26,082 nucleotides of DNA, taken from assembly GCA_038138625.1 (NCBI GenBank), contig JAYQEA010000051.1, forward strand, positions 1 through 26,082, written 5' to 3'. Position 1 is the stretch's first letter. Each line of letters starts with the position of its first letter. Source of the DNA: JAQXDR01 sp038138625 (lineage in GTDB: Bacteria > Pseudomonadota > Alphaproteobacteria > Rhodobacterales > Rhodobacteraceae). Of the stretch, positions 14,836-23,719 are shown piece after piece. The notes beneath the pieces are model-generated. The model worked only from the letters and a program-made list of their open reading frames with translations. It did no database searches and was not told the DNA's origin. The position numbers were made by a program, and so were the translations under genes.

Positions 14836-17286
14836 ATGGCAAATCTGCCGACGCAAGCCCGTGTAATCATCATTGGCGGAGGTGCTGTTGGAACATCCGC
14901 ACTGTACCACTTGTGCAAAGCGGGTTGGACCGACAGCCTTCTGCTCGAGAAAAATGAACTGACAGCCGGCTCTACATGGCACGCGGCAGGCAATGTCCCG
15001 ACATTTTCGACCTCATGGGCGGTTATGAACATGCAGCGCTATTCCACAGACCTGTATCGGGGGCTGGGCAAAGCGGTTGATTATCCGATGAACTATCACG
15101 TGACGGGATCACTGCGCCTCGCCCATTCACGGGAACGTATGCAGGAATTTGCCCGCGCTCAAGGCATGGGCAAATATCAGGGTATGGACATTGATATCCT
15201 CACTCCCAAAGAAGCACAGGATAAATATCCATTTCTCGAAACACATGACCTGCAGGGCGCATTATACGATCCGATGGATGGTGACATTGATCCGGCACAG
15301 CTGACACAGGCACTGGCCAAAGGAGCGCGTGACATGGGCGGCAAGATCCAGCGCTTCTGTCCTGCCACTGGCATCAGCCGCGACGGCGCGGACTGGATCG
15401 TGCATACGGATCAGGGTGATGTGCGCTGCGAAATCGTCGTCAATGCAGCAGGCTATTATGCCCAACGGGTCGGCGAATGGTTCAAGCCCTTTGGCGGCCG
15501 TACGGTCCCCATGATGACCATGAGTCATCAGTACATGCTGACGGATGAAATCCCCGAACTTGAGGCATGGTCGAAACAAAGTGGTGGCAAGCTGCCTCTT
15601 CTGCGCGATGTCGATAGCAGCTATTATCTGCGACAGGAAAAAGCAGGGTTTAATCTGGGTCCCTATGAACGCAATTGTAAGGGACATTGGATGTCTCCTG
15701 ACGACCCGATGCCTCAGGATTTCAGCTTTCAGCTATACCCTGACGATCTGGAAAGACTGGAATGGTACATCGAAGATGCCATGGCCCGTGTGCCTCTGCT
15801 TGCGACGGGCGGGGTCAGCAAGGTGATTAACGGCCCAATTCCTTATACACCTGATGGGAACCCGCTGATTGGTCCAATGCCCGGTGTCAAAAATGCCTAT
15901 GAGGCTTGTGTATTTACATTTGGCATTGCCCAAGGTGGCGGTGCGGGCAAGATCCTTGCTGAATGGATTACCGAAGGCCAAACCGAGTGGGATTGCTGGG
16001 CGCTGGATCCGCGACGCTTTACCGACTACACCGACCAAGAGCACTGCAATGAAACAGGCATGCAGGTTTATGGGCATGAATATGCCATGCACTTTCCCTG
16101 GCATGCATGGCCCGCCGGCCGCAACCGAAAGCAAAGCAAGTTACATGACCGGTTAGAGAAGGCAGGCGCACAGTTTGGGGCCTATGGCGGATGGGAGCGC
16201 GCGAATTGGTTTGCAAAACCCGGTGATGACACATCCGAACTGGCAACGCAGACATGGGATCGTGCCGGCCCCTGGCAGCCCCGCATACGCGAGGAATGCG
16301 AAGCCGTCCGTGACCACTGTGGGATTTTGCCAATCTCAGGCTTTTCGCGCTATCGGGTCACAGGGCCAAATGCGCGCACTTGGATCAACAAACTGACTGC
16401 ATCACGTATGCCCGTTCCCGGACGCATCAGTCTTGCGTATTTCCCCGACGACCGCGGCCGTATCCTGACAGAAATGTCGGTGATGGCATGGTCCGAAGAG
16501 ACGGTCGATCTCATCACTGCCGCAGGTGCGCAATGGCATGATATCGAAATATTGACCCGACAGGCACCTGATGACATCACGATAACTGATACCTCCAGAG
16601 CTATGGACTGCCTGCTGGTCACTGGGCCAAAATCACGGGAAATCCTTGCCCCTCTGACCAAGGGACACGATCTTTCAGCCCCATGGCTCAGTGTTAGCAA
16701 AAACGGCACTGTTGCGGGACAGGCCTGTATGCTTGTTCGGGTCAGCTTTGCAGGAGAATTGGGCTGGGAAATCCACTGTGCGGTCGAAACTGCTCCAGCC
16801 ATTTGGGATGCCCTAGAGGCAGCCGGTGTAACGCCCTTTGGCATGTTTGCGTTGAACTCGCTGCGTATTGAAAAAGGCTACCGCGCCTGGAAGGGCGATT
16901 TGTCTACTGATTACAGTCTGCTTGAGGGCGGACTGGATCGCTTCACCCGATTGGAAAAAGACGTGGATTTTCCGGGCAAGACTGCTTTGCTCAATGAAAA
17001 ACAACGCGGAGTGGGCAAACGTTTTGTGACGCTCAAGGTTGAGGCAGGTCGTTCTGATGCGCCTTACATGTCAACGCTATGGCATGACGGCAAGGTGGTG
17101 GGCGAAACAACGTCGGGCGCATGGGGATATCGCGTTGACCATTCCGTGGCATTGGGCATGCTGCGCGCCGATCTGAGCCAGCCCGGCACTAGGATCGAAG
17201 TCGAAATTTATGGGGAACGCTGTTCCGCCACTGTGATGCCGGACGCACCCCTTTGGGATCCGGACAACACGCGACTGAGGGCCTGA
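14836..17286 (+). CDS. FAD-dependent dehydrogenase with GcvT domain (dimethylglycine dehydrogenase family), divergent form
   Basis: This 816-aa two-part enzyme has an N-terminal FAD oxidoreductase (1 to about 390) with GGGAVG (14-19) and STWHAAG, whose His49 aligns with the histidine that binds FAD covalently in dimethylglycine and sarcosine dehydrogenases. A middle FAO domain follows, then a tetrahydrofolate-binding aminomethyltransferase (GcvT) region (about 450-800) with GELGWEIH and SLRIEKGYRAWKGD. Such enzymes oxidise an N-methyl group and pass the one-carbon unit to folate. After the FAD histidine it reads NVPTFSTSWAVMNMQRYS where canonical members, including the second copy at 18631, read LxGQLRS, so its substrate may differ. 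AGGAG precedes the start. It is first in a five-gene operon. Confidence 0.88.
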   Translation: MANLPTQARVIIIGGGAVGTSALYHLCKAGWTDSLLLEKNELTAGSTWHAAGNVPTFSTSWAVMNMQRYSTDLYRGLGKAVDYPMNYHVTGSLRLAHSRERMQEFARAQGMGKYQGMDIDILTPKEAQDKYPFLETHDLQGALYDPMDGDIDPAQLTQALAKGARDMGGKIQRFCPATGISRDGADWIVHTDQGDVRCEIVVNAAGYYAQRVGEWFKPFGGRTVPMMTMSHQYMLTDEIPELEAWSKQSGGKLPLLRDVDSSYYLRQEKAGFNLGPYERNCKGHWMSPDDPMPQDFSFQLYPDDLERLEWYIEDAMARVPLLATGGVSKVINGPIPYTPDGNPLIGPMPGVKNAYEACVFTFGIAQGGGAGKILAEWITEGQTEWDCWALDPRRFTDYTDQEHCNETGMQVYGHEYAMHFPWHAWPAGRNRKQSKLHDRLEKAGAQFGAYGGWERANWFAKPGDDTSELATQTWDRAGPWQPRIREECEAVRDHCGILPISGFSRYRVTGPNARTWINKLTASRMPVPGRISLAYFPDDRGRILTEMSVMAWSEETVDLITAAGAQWHDIEILTRQAPDDITITDTSRAMDCLLVTGPKSREILAPLTKGHDLSAPWLSVSKNGTVAGQACMLVRVSFAGELGWEIHCAVETAPAIWDALEAAGVTPFGMFALNSLRIEKGYRAWKGDLSTDYSLLEGGLDRFTRLEKDVDFPGKTALLNEKQRGVGKRFVTLKVEAGRSDAPYMSTLWHDGKVVGETTSGAWGYRVDHSVALGMLRADLSQPGTRIEVEIYGERCSATVMPDAPLWDPDNTRLRA

Positions 17287-17290
17287 TACA

Positions 17291-17746
17291 ATGTTGAGCA
17301 GATCCCAAAAACAGCTCATTGCGCGGTTTCCATTGGGATGTATTGCCACGGTTTCATCACAGGGACGGCCGATGGTATCTCCAAAGGGCACCTTTCTGGT
17401 GGTAGATGATAAAACCATTGGGTTTGGTCATATCCGCTCTCCCCAAACACTGTCCAATTTACGCGCCAATTCTGCCTGCGAGATTGTCTTTACGGATCCC
17501 TTCACACGCAAAGCCGTTCGCGTGGCAGGTAATGCGCAAATTATGATCCGGTCTGATGCAAAATTTTCAGATCTGATAGCTCTTTGGCAAAACATCTGGG
17601 GCGCTTTGGCAAGAAGAATTCGGGCTTTGGTCCTAATTGACATCGCTGCCTGCGCTGATCTGACCACTCCGCCCTATGATGACGGTATAACCGAGGCCGA
17701 GATGATCAGCGTCTATCAAGCAAAATATAAAGAGATCTACCCATGA
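17291..17746 (+). CDS. Pyridoxamine 5'-phosphate oxidase-fold protein
   Basis: This is a 151-aa single-domain split-barrel protein of the PNPOx-like class. IATVSSQGRPMVSPKGTF (18-35), the GFGHIRSPQTLSNLRANS stretch and VAGNAQI follow the pattern of flavin-binding family members. It starts four bases after the upstream dehydrogenase stop, and its own stop overlaps the next gene (ATGA), so it is embedded and coupled in the betaine operon. The specific function is unknown. It could bind FMN and reduce a pathway product or protect an enzyme. It lacks the length of true PdxH (about 210-230 aa). Confidence 0.82.
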   Translation: MLSRSQKQLIARFPLGCIATVSSQGRPMVSPKGTFLVVDDKTIGFGHIRSPQTLSNLRANSACEIVFTDPFTRKAVRVAGNAQIMIRSDAKFSDLIALWQNIWGALARRIRALVLIDIAACADLTTPPYDDGITEAEMISVYQAKYKEIYP

Positions 17747-18627
17747 CCATGACCATGACGCTTCTGGACGGAGGAATGGGCCAGGAACTGATTACGCGCA
17801 GCCCGGACGCCGCTACACCTCTCTGGGCAACCCGCGTGATGATGGACCATCCCGAACTTGTGCGCGCTGTGCATGACGATTTCTTTGCCGCAGGTGCTGA
17901 TGTTGCAACGACCAACACCTATGCAATCCTGCCGGACCGAATTGAAACTTATGACTTGGCGGACAAGTTGGTCGAATTGCACGAAGCCGCCTGCCAGATC
18001 GCCTGTGAGGCACGTGACAATCATGGATCTGGCGAGGTTCTTGGCGCCCTTGGGCCAATGGGCTGGTCGTATCGGGCAGATATGGCCCCACCCGCCGATG
18101 AGGCGGCCGTGATCTATGAACAGATTGCACGGATACAGGCCCCATTTGTAGATCGCTTTATCATCGAAACGATGTCCGGCATTGATCAGGCGCGTGGCGC
18201 GTTGATGGGCGCTTTGAGCGTTGGCAAACCGGTCTGGCTCGGGCTGTCCGTGGATGATGTCGATGGTGCCAAAATGCGATCGGGCGAGCCGCTCGCAGAT
18301 GCGCTGGATCTTTTGTCCGACCTGAAGCCAGAGGCCGTATTGATCAATTGCTCTGTTCCCGAGGCAGTCGACACCGCTTTGCCTGTAATTGCACGGGCCG
18401 GCCTGCCCTTTGGGGCCTATGCAAACGGGTTTACCAAGATCACCCCGAATTTCGCAGCAAAGGGCGCGACGGTAGACAGCCTTTCGGCCCGAACCGATTT
18501 GCCACCCGAGCGCTATGCTGACTTTGCCGCCAGCTGGCAGGCACAGGGCGCAACCCTGATCGGAGGCTGCTGCGAAGTTGGCCCGGATCATATCCGCGCC
18601 CTGGCGCATCGCCTGAAAGGAGCCTGA
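17743..18627 (+). CDS. Homocysteine S-methyltransferase family protein (candidate betaine-homocysteine methyltransferase)
   Basis: This 294-aa zinc-dependent methyltransferase (PF02574) moves a methyl group to homocysteine, giving methionine. LLDGGMGQEL (7-16), TTNTYAI (57-62), LINCSVPEAV with Cys203 and IGGCCEVGPDHI with Cys276-Cys277 are the family landmarks; the three cysteines form the zinc site. Three in-frame ATGs (17743, 17749, 17755) compete. I took the first because it overlaps the previous stop as ATGA and AAGAGA lies upstream; any of the three gives an intact domain. Sitting between two dimethylglycine/sarcosine-type dehydrogenases, it most likely uses glycine betaine as donor and yields dimethylglycine for them. 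The donor is inferred from context. Confidence 0.88.
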   Translation: MTMTMTLLDGGMGQELITRSPDAATPLWATRVMMDHPELVRAVHDDFFAAGADVATTNTYAILPDRIETYDLADKLVELHEAACQIACEARDNHGSGEVLGALGPMGWSYRADMAPPADEAAVIYEQIARIQAPFVDRFIIETMSGIDQARGALMGALSVGKPVWLGLSVDDVDGAKMRSGEPLADALDLLSDLKPEAVLINCSVPEAVDTALPVIARAGLPFGAYANGFTKITPNFAAKGATVDSLSARTDLPPERYADFAASWQAQGATLIGGCCEVGPDHIRALAHRLKGA

Positions 18628-18630
18628 TCA

Positions 18631-21075
18631 ATGGCCAGTTTGCCTTCACATGCGCGCGTTGTGATCATCGGAGGCGGGATCTCGGGATGTTCTGTCGCCT
18701 ATCACCTGTCCAAACTCGGCTGGAAGGATATTGTGCTGCTGGAACGCAAACAGCTGACCTGCGGGACAACATGGCATGCAGCAGGCCTGATTGGACAGCT
18801 ACGAAGCAACCAAAACCAGACCCGCCTCGCAAAATACTCGGCCGATCTCTACCGCACCTTGGAACAAGAAACAGGTGTGGCCACGGGCATGCGGACGGTC
18901 GGATCGATCACCGTTGCCTTGACCGAACACCGCAAGGAAGAAATCTTGCGGCAAGCGTCGCTTGCCCGGGCCTTTGATGTTGAGGTCACCGAAATAAGCG
19001 CGGCAGAAACCAAGGCGATGTATCCGTGGCTGAACGCCGATGATATCGTCAGCGCCGTACACTTGCCATCAGACGGCCAATCTGACCCGGGCAATATAGC
19101 AATGGCCTTGGCCAAGGGCGCACGGATGCGCGGGGCAATGATTGCCGAGGGCGTCAAGGCAACAAAGGTTTTAATGTCGGACGGCCGCGTCACCGGCGTC
19201 GCGTGGGAAAAATCAGGCGAGATAGGCACCATTCACTGCGACCACGTGGTCAATTGTGGTGGTATGTGGGGGCGCGATCTTGCCCGCGACAGCGGGGTGA
19301 GCCTACCGCTGCACGCCTGCGAACATTTCTACCTTGTGACCGAACCAATCGCTGGGCTGGACCATCTTCCGGTGCTGCGCGTGCCAGACGAATGCGCCTA
19401 TTACAAATCAGATGCTGGCAAGATGATGCTGGGCGCCTTTGAGCCAAAGGCAAAGCCATGGGGCATGTCCGGTATCCCGGACGATTTCGAATTCGACAGC
19501 TTGCCCGAAGACTTTGAACATTTCGAACCGATCCTCGAAATGGCCTGCAACCGGATGCCCTTGTTTGAAACAGCGGGTGTGCATACGTTTTTTAACGGCC
19601 CCGAAAGCTTTACGCCAGATGATCGCTACTATTTGGGAGAGGCTCCAGAGGTCCAAAACTATTGGGTCGCTGCCGGGTATAATTCAATCGGGATTGTGTC
19701 CTCGGGCGGGGCCGGAATGGCCCTTGCCCAATGGATGGAAGATGCAGAGCCCCCCTTTGATCTTTGGGACAGCGATATTCGTCGCGCGCAACCCTTTCAG
19801 CGCAATCGACGCTACCTGCAACAGCGGGTGACTGAGACTCTCGGCCTGCTTTATGCAGATCACTTTCCCTACCGGCAGGTGGAAACGGCCCGCGGCGTGC
19901 GCCGCAGCCCGATCCATGATCACCTGAAGGCGCGCGGTGCAGTATTTGGCGAACTTGCCGGGTGGGAACGGGCGAACTGGTTTGCCCGACCCGGACAAAC
20001 ACCGGAATATCGCTATGACTGGAAAGGTCAGAACTGGTTCGAAAACCATCGCGATGAGCATATGGCCGTTCGAACCGGAGTGGGTCTTTTCGATATGACC
20101 TCTTTTGGCAAGATCCGTGTCGAAGGACGCGATGCATGTCGGTTTCTGAACCAGATCTGCGCCAATCAGATTGATGTCGCGACCGGGCGTATTGTCTACA
20201 CCCAGATGTTAAACACCCGCGGCGGGATCGAATGTGACCTGACCGTTACCCGGTTATCTGAAACGGCATTTCTGCTGGTTGTGCCAGCGGCGACGCTGCA
20301 ACGGGATTTGGCCTGGTTGCGCCGCAACCTTGGGGACGCCTTTGCCGTCATTACGGACATGACGGCCTCCGAAAGTGTTTTCGCCGTTATGGGCCCCCAA
20401 GCCCGGGCGCTGATGCAATCCGTCAGTCCCGATGATTTCAGTAATACCGCTCATCCCTTTGGTATGGCCAAAGAAATCGAGGTCGGCCTCGGGCTTGGTC
20501 GGGCGCACCGGGTCACTTATGTGGGAGAGCTGGGTTGGGAGATTTATGTCAGCACGGATATGGCACAACATGTCTTTGAAACCCTGATCGAGGCGGGCGA
20601 CAGCCTTGGGCTAAAGTTGGCCGGTCTGCATTCTTTGGACAGCTGCCGCATTGAAAAGGCCTTTCGCCATTTCGGCCATGACATCACCGACGAAGATCAC
20701 GTTCTGGAGGCTGGTCTGGGATTTGCTGTCAAACCGGACAAGGGTGATTTTATTGGGCGGGATGCCGTGTTGCGGAAAAAACAGGGCGGGCTAACCCGTC
20801 GTCTGGTCCAGTTCAAACTACATGACCCGTCCGAGATGTTGTTTCACAATGAACCTGTGGTGCGCGATGGCAAGATCGTGTCAATCACCACGTCCGGTAA
20901 CTATGGGCATGCTCTCGGGTCAGCAATCGGCTTGGGATATATTCCCTGCAAAGGCGAGACAGCCGCTGATGTGCTGGCGTCGACCTACGAGATTGAAATT
21001 GCCGGGCGTCGGGTGGCTGCAACAGCCAGCCTCGCTCCGATGTATGATCCAAAAGCAGAAAGGGTGAAGGCATGA
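18631..21075 (+). CDS. Dimethylglycine/sarcosine dehydrogenase-type FAD/GcvT protein, canonical form
   Basis: This 814-aa enzyme has the same architecture as the gene at 14836: GGGISG (14-19), the covalent-FAD-type motif TTWHAAG with His49, then LIGQLRSNQNQTRLAKYS as in classical dimethylglycine dehydrogenases. A GcvT folate-binding half begins near residue 430 (WERANWFARPG, GVGLFDMTSFGKI, LGWEIYV, SCRIEKAFRHFGHDI). It converts dimethylglycine or sarcosine to the next demethylated product with transfer of the one-carbon unit to tetrahydrofolate. AAGGAG precedes the start, three bases after the homocysteine methyltransferase stop. Which of the two copies acts on dimethylglycine and which on sarcosine cannot be settled by reading. 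Confidence 0.9.
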   Translation: MASLPSHARVVIIGGGISGCSVAYHLSKLGWKDIVLLERKQLTCGTTWHAAGLIGQLRSNQNQTRLAKYSADLYRTLEQETGVATGMRTVGSITVALTEHRKEEILRQASLARAFDVEVTEISAAETKAMYPWLNADDIVSAVHLPSDGQSDPGNIAMALAKGARMRGAMIAEGVKATKVLMSDGRVTGVAWEKSGEIGTIHCDHVVNCGGMWGRDLARDSGVSLPLHACEHFYLVTEPIAGLDHLPVLRVPDECAYYKSDAGKMMLGAFEPKAKPWGMSGIPDDFEFDSLPEDFEHFEPILEMACNRMPLFETAGVHTFFNGPESFTPDDRYYLGEAPEVQNYWVAAGYNSIGIVSSGGAGMALAQWMEDAEPPFDLWDSDIRRAQPFQRNRRYLQQRVTETLGLLYADHFPYRQVETARGVRRSPIHDHLKARGAVFGELAGWERANWFARPGQTPEYRYDWKGQNWFENHRDEHMAVRTGVGLFDMTSFGKIRVEGRDACRFLNQICANQIDVATGRIVYTQMLNTRGGIECDLTVTRLSETAFLLVVPAATLQRDLAWLRRNLGDAFAVITDMTASESVFAVMGPQARALMQSVSPDDFSNTAHPFGMAKEIEVGLGLGRAHRVTYVGELGWEIYVSTDMAQHVFETLIEAGDSLGLKLAGLHSLDSCRIEKAFRHFGHDITDEDHVLEAGLGFAVKPDKGDFIGRDAVLRKKQGGLTRRLVQFKLHDPSEMLFHNEPVVRDGKIVSITTSGNYGHALGSAIGLGYIPCKGETAADVLASTYEIEIAGRRVAATASLAPMYDPKAERVKA

Positions 21076-22625
21076 CCGTGACAGAGCAGACCCCTGTTCG
21101 CAAATCCCGCCGTGCGGGCGGGCGCGCCGCGCGGCAGGCGCTACGCGCCGCTCCCCTCGCAGATGACATCCGCCCCGTGCGCCCCGGTATGGTTGGCGGT
21201 CGCTATGAACCGCTGACACAATCCGAAGTGCAACGCATTCACAGTGCCGCGCTGGATGCGCTGGAAGAGATCGGTCTAAGCCAAGCCCCACCTTCAGGGA
21301 TCAAGGCGATGACCGAGGCGGGTGCCCTCTTGGGCGATGATGGTCGACTGCGCTTTCCGCGCAGTTTGGTCGAAGATATGCTTGCCAAAGCGGCACGCAA
21401 CATCACCCTGCATGGCCGCGATCCCAAATATGATCTGCACCTGACAGAAAATCGGGTCCATTTTGGCACGGCAGGCGCAGCGGTCCATGTGGTGGATCCG
21501 ATCACGCGAGAATACCGAGAAAGTACCACACCAGACCTTTATGACGCTGCGCGACTGACCCAAAATCTGGACAATTTGCATTTCTTTCAACGGGCCATGG
21601 TCTGTCGCGAAATCACAGACAATCTCGATCTGGATTTAAACACGATCTACGCAAGTTATTGCGGCACACAAAAGCATATCGGAACCTCTTTCTCGGACCC
21701 CTCTTTCGTGGCGCCTTGTGCCGAACTGATCTATCTGCTGGCAGGTGGTGAAGACGTCTATCGCAATCGGCCGTTTATCTCGAACTCCAATTGTTTTGTT
21801 GTACCTCCGATGAAATTTGCAGAAGAATCCTGCATAGCTATGGAAAACTGCATTCGGGCAGGAATGCCAGTGCTGTTGCTCAGCGCAGGGCAGGCAGGGG
21901 CCACGGCACCGGCACCAATTGCCCTGACCATCGTGCAAGCCGTCGCGGAATGTTTGGCCGGGGTCGTTTACGTGAACGCGATCGCGCCCGGACACCCGGC
22001 AGTTTTTGGCACCTGGCCCTTTGTCAGCGACCTGCGAACCGGTGCGATGTCAGGTGGATCAGCGGAACAGGCGCTCTTGTCAGCAGGCTGTGCCCAGATG
22101 CATCGTTTTTATGGCCTGCCCGGCGGTGCCGCGTCGGGTATTTCAGACAGCAAGTTGCCGGATATGCAGGCTGGTTGGGAAACCGGAATAACAAATGTTC
22201 TGGCCGGTCTATCAGGACTGAATATGGCCTATGAAGCCGCAGGTATGCATGCCTCTCTTCTCGGGTTCTGCCTCGAAAGCCTTGTTATGGGGGATGATGT
22301 TCTGGGCCAAGTCATGCGCTGCGTGCGCGGCATTGACGTCACCGAAGACAGCGTCAGTCTAGATGCCATGAAAACAGTTTGCATGGGCGGTCCCGGCCAC
22401 TATCTGGGGACCCAGCAAACACTGAATTTGATGCAGACTGAATATATCTACCCGACCGTTGGCAACCGCATGAGCCCCAAAGAATGGGTCGAGGCCGACA
22501 GACCCGATCTATTGGAAACGGCAATCGCGCGTAAAGAAAAGATCCTCGCGAACGCCAAACCACTTGTGCATCCAGATATTGATCAGGCAGTGCGCGAAAA
22601 ATATAATATATATTTCAGTGCCTAA
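21072..22625 (+). CDS. MttB-family methyltransferase, pyrrolysine-free
   Basis: This 517-aa protein belongs to the trimethylamine methyltransferase MttB family (PF06253). SDSKLPDMQAGWETGITNVLAGLSGLN and GMHASLLGFCLESLVMGDDV are typical barrel segments. There is no in-frame amber codon, so it is of the non-pyrrolysine type, a group that includes glycine betaine:corrinoid methyltransferase (MtgB) as well as members with other N-methyl substrates. The first 20 residues are rich in Arg and Lys. The start overlaps the previous stop (ATGA). Characterised members need a corrinoid protein, and none is in the window. Its place at the end of a betaine operon suggests a quaternary or tertiary methylamine substrate. 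Confidence 0.9.
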   Translation: MTVTEQTPVRKSRRAGGRAARQALRAAPLADDIRPVRPGMVGGRYEPLTQSEVQRIHSAALDALEEIGLSQAPPSGIKAMTEAGALLGDDGRLRFPRSLVEDMLAKAARNITLHGRDPKYDLHLTENRVHFGTAGAAVHVVDPITREYRESTTPDLYDAARLTQNLDNLHFFQRAMVCREITDNLDLDLNTIYASYCGTQKHIGTSFSDPSFVAPCAELIYLLAGGEDVYRNRPFISNSNCFVVPPMKFAEESCIAMENCIRAGMPVLLLSAGQAGATAPAPIALTIVQAVAECLAGVVYVNAIAPGHPAVFGTWPFVSDLRTGAMSGGSAEQALLSAGCAQMHRFYGLPGGAASGISDSKLPDMQAGWETGITNVLAGLSGLNMAYEAAGMHASLLGFCLESLVMGDDVLGQVMRCVRGIDVTEDSVSLDAMKTVCMGGPGHYLGTQQTLNLMQTEYIYPTVGNRMSPKEWVEADRPDLLETAIARKEKILANAKPLVHPDIDQAVREKYNIYFSA

Positions 22626-22800
22626 AACCCAAAAAACATGGATTCCAAACCCGTCCTGAAACTGCGCATTGGCCAGATTGCGTTAGGGACGTATGGTGTC
22701 GGGGGCGCACTGCGCGGACTAAACCGCGCCCTGGCTGCGCAACCTGTCGTGCAAGACAGGCTCTAGCTCCAAAGCAGCCAAACACTCTGCCTGACAAGGT
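22626..22800. other. Intergenic region with candidate terminator hairpins
   Basis: This 175-bp gap separates the end of the betaine operon from the convergent metal transporter gene. It holds two small perfect stems, GCGCGG/CCGCGC (22712-22717 with 22724-22729) and CCTGTC/GACAGG (22743-22748 with 22755-22760). Neither has a clear U tract, so termination is only suggested. A 42-codon frame at 22638-22766 lacks a ribosome site and recognisable family. Confidence 0.45.
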
Positions 22801-23552
22801 TTATTGACATGCACACCCTGACACGGATGATTTTGCCTCAGAATCCTGAAGCGCAATATTAAACAGGGCACCAAAGGCAGCAGTCGACGCCATGGCCAAA
22901 CTGCCCCAAATCATCACCCGGAATGCACCACGCAAAGTGGGCCGCCACAGACTGTTGCTCCTAATGCGCCAACTGTGGCCAAGGCCATACCTGTCGAGCC
23001 TGCCTCCCAAACGCCAATATCATCTGATGGTGCCAGCATCACAACAATGACCGACACCAGTGCGCCGACAAGAAAACTTGCAGCTGACGACCCGGCTGAT
23101 TGCAGCGGCCGCGCCGTAGACAAATCAGTTATACCCAATTCTTCGCGCGCATGTGCGGCGAGTGCATCACGATCAGACAGTTGGCGCGCCACGTCCATTG
23201 CGGTGGCAGGCGTGACGCCGCGTGCCTCGAACATGGCGGCCAGTTCCTCAAGCTCTCCTTGGGGAAACGCACTCAGTTCGCGACGTTCACGTTCCAGATC
23301 TGCGAGCCCGGTGTCAGCTTGCGAACTCAACGATACGAATTCGCCCGCCGCCATCGACATTGCACCAGCGACTGTGCCCGTCACGCCCGCCAAAAGAACA
23401 GCCCCCTGATCGGCACCTGCGACTGCCACACCGATGACCAGACTGGCGGTCGAAATTATCCCGTCATTTGCCCCCAAGACAGCCGCCCTCAGCCAACCAC
23501 TGCGCGCAACGTAATGCAATTCACCACTGTCATGAGGACCGTTTCGCATCAT
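22801..23552 (-). pseudogene. VIT1/CCC1 family iron/manganese transporter, frameshifted
   Basis: The N-terminal 210 or so residues (23552 down to about 22945) are a clear VIT1/CCC1 protein: HYVARSGWLRAAVLGANDGIIST, AGAMSMAAGEFVSLSSQADT, AHAREELGI and ASFLVGA. The frame then runs to a stop at 22914. The missing C-terminal helix, PTLRGAFRVMIWGSLAMA, continues in the next frame to a stop at 22801. Adding one base near 22939-22946, in or beside a short C/G run, restores a 250-aa full-length protein. This is either a recent inactivating deletion or a sequencing error; the intact rest of the gene favours error or a very recent event. The family moves Fe2+/Mn2+ across membranes. The regulatory context is unclear. 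Confidence 0.85.
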
Positions 23553-23631
23553 TAAAATCCCTGTATCCAGGCGCCCGCATGTCGATAAAACGATACCAGA
23601 ATAAAAGCCTGTCTGCTTGGAACATTAAGAG

Positions 23632-23654
23632 CCGTGCAGTCCAGCACTGCACGG
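23632..23654. repeat. Inverted repeat in the divergent intergenic region
   Basis: CCGTGCAGT (23632-23640) and ACTGCACGG (23646-23654) form a perfect 9-bp stem with a 5-nt loop. No U tract follows on either strand, so it is more likely an operator or mRNA structure than a terminator. It lies 80 bp before the transporter start at 23552 and 237 bp before the Opp binding protein start at 23891. Confidence 0.45.
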
Positions 23655-23705
23655 ATCCTTGATCCTCCGAAGAGGCGCTCTGGCATCAACTGCCTGCGAT
23701 GGACA

Positions 23706-23719
23706 ACACAACATTGTGT
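23706..23719. promoter_or_regulatory. Palindrome upstream of the Opp-type operon
   Basis: ACACAAcaTTGTGT is a 6+2+6 perfect palindrome 171 bp upstream of the peptide-type binding protein gene. It may be an operator; no regulator gene is adjacent. Confidence 0.25.

Noticed and set aside
17737..18609. 290-codon minus-strand frame opposite the homocysteine methyltransferase
   Set aside because: It is the antisense shadow of a clear zinc methyltransferase gene with its conserved Cys motifs on the plus strand.
22638..22766. 42-codon frame after the MttB gene (opens MDSKPVLKLRIGQIALG)
   Set aside because: The frame is clean but has no Shine-Dalgarno sequence and no family I recognise. It could be a remnant; too weak to call a gene.
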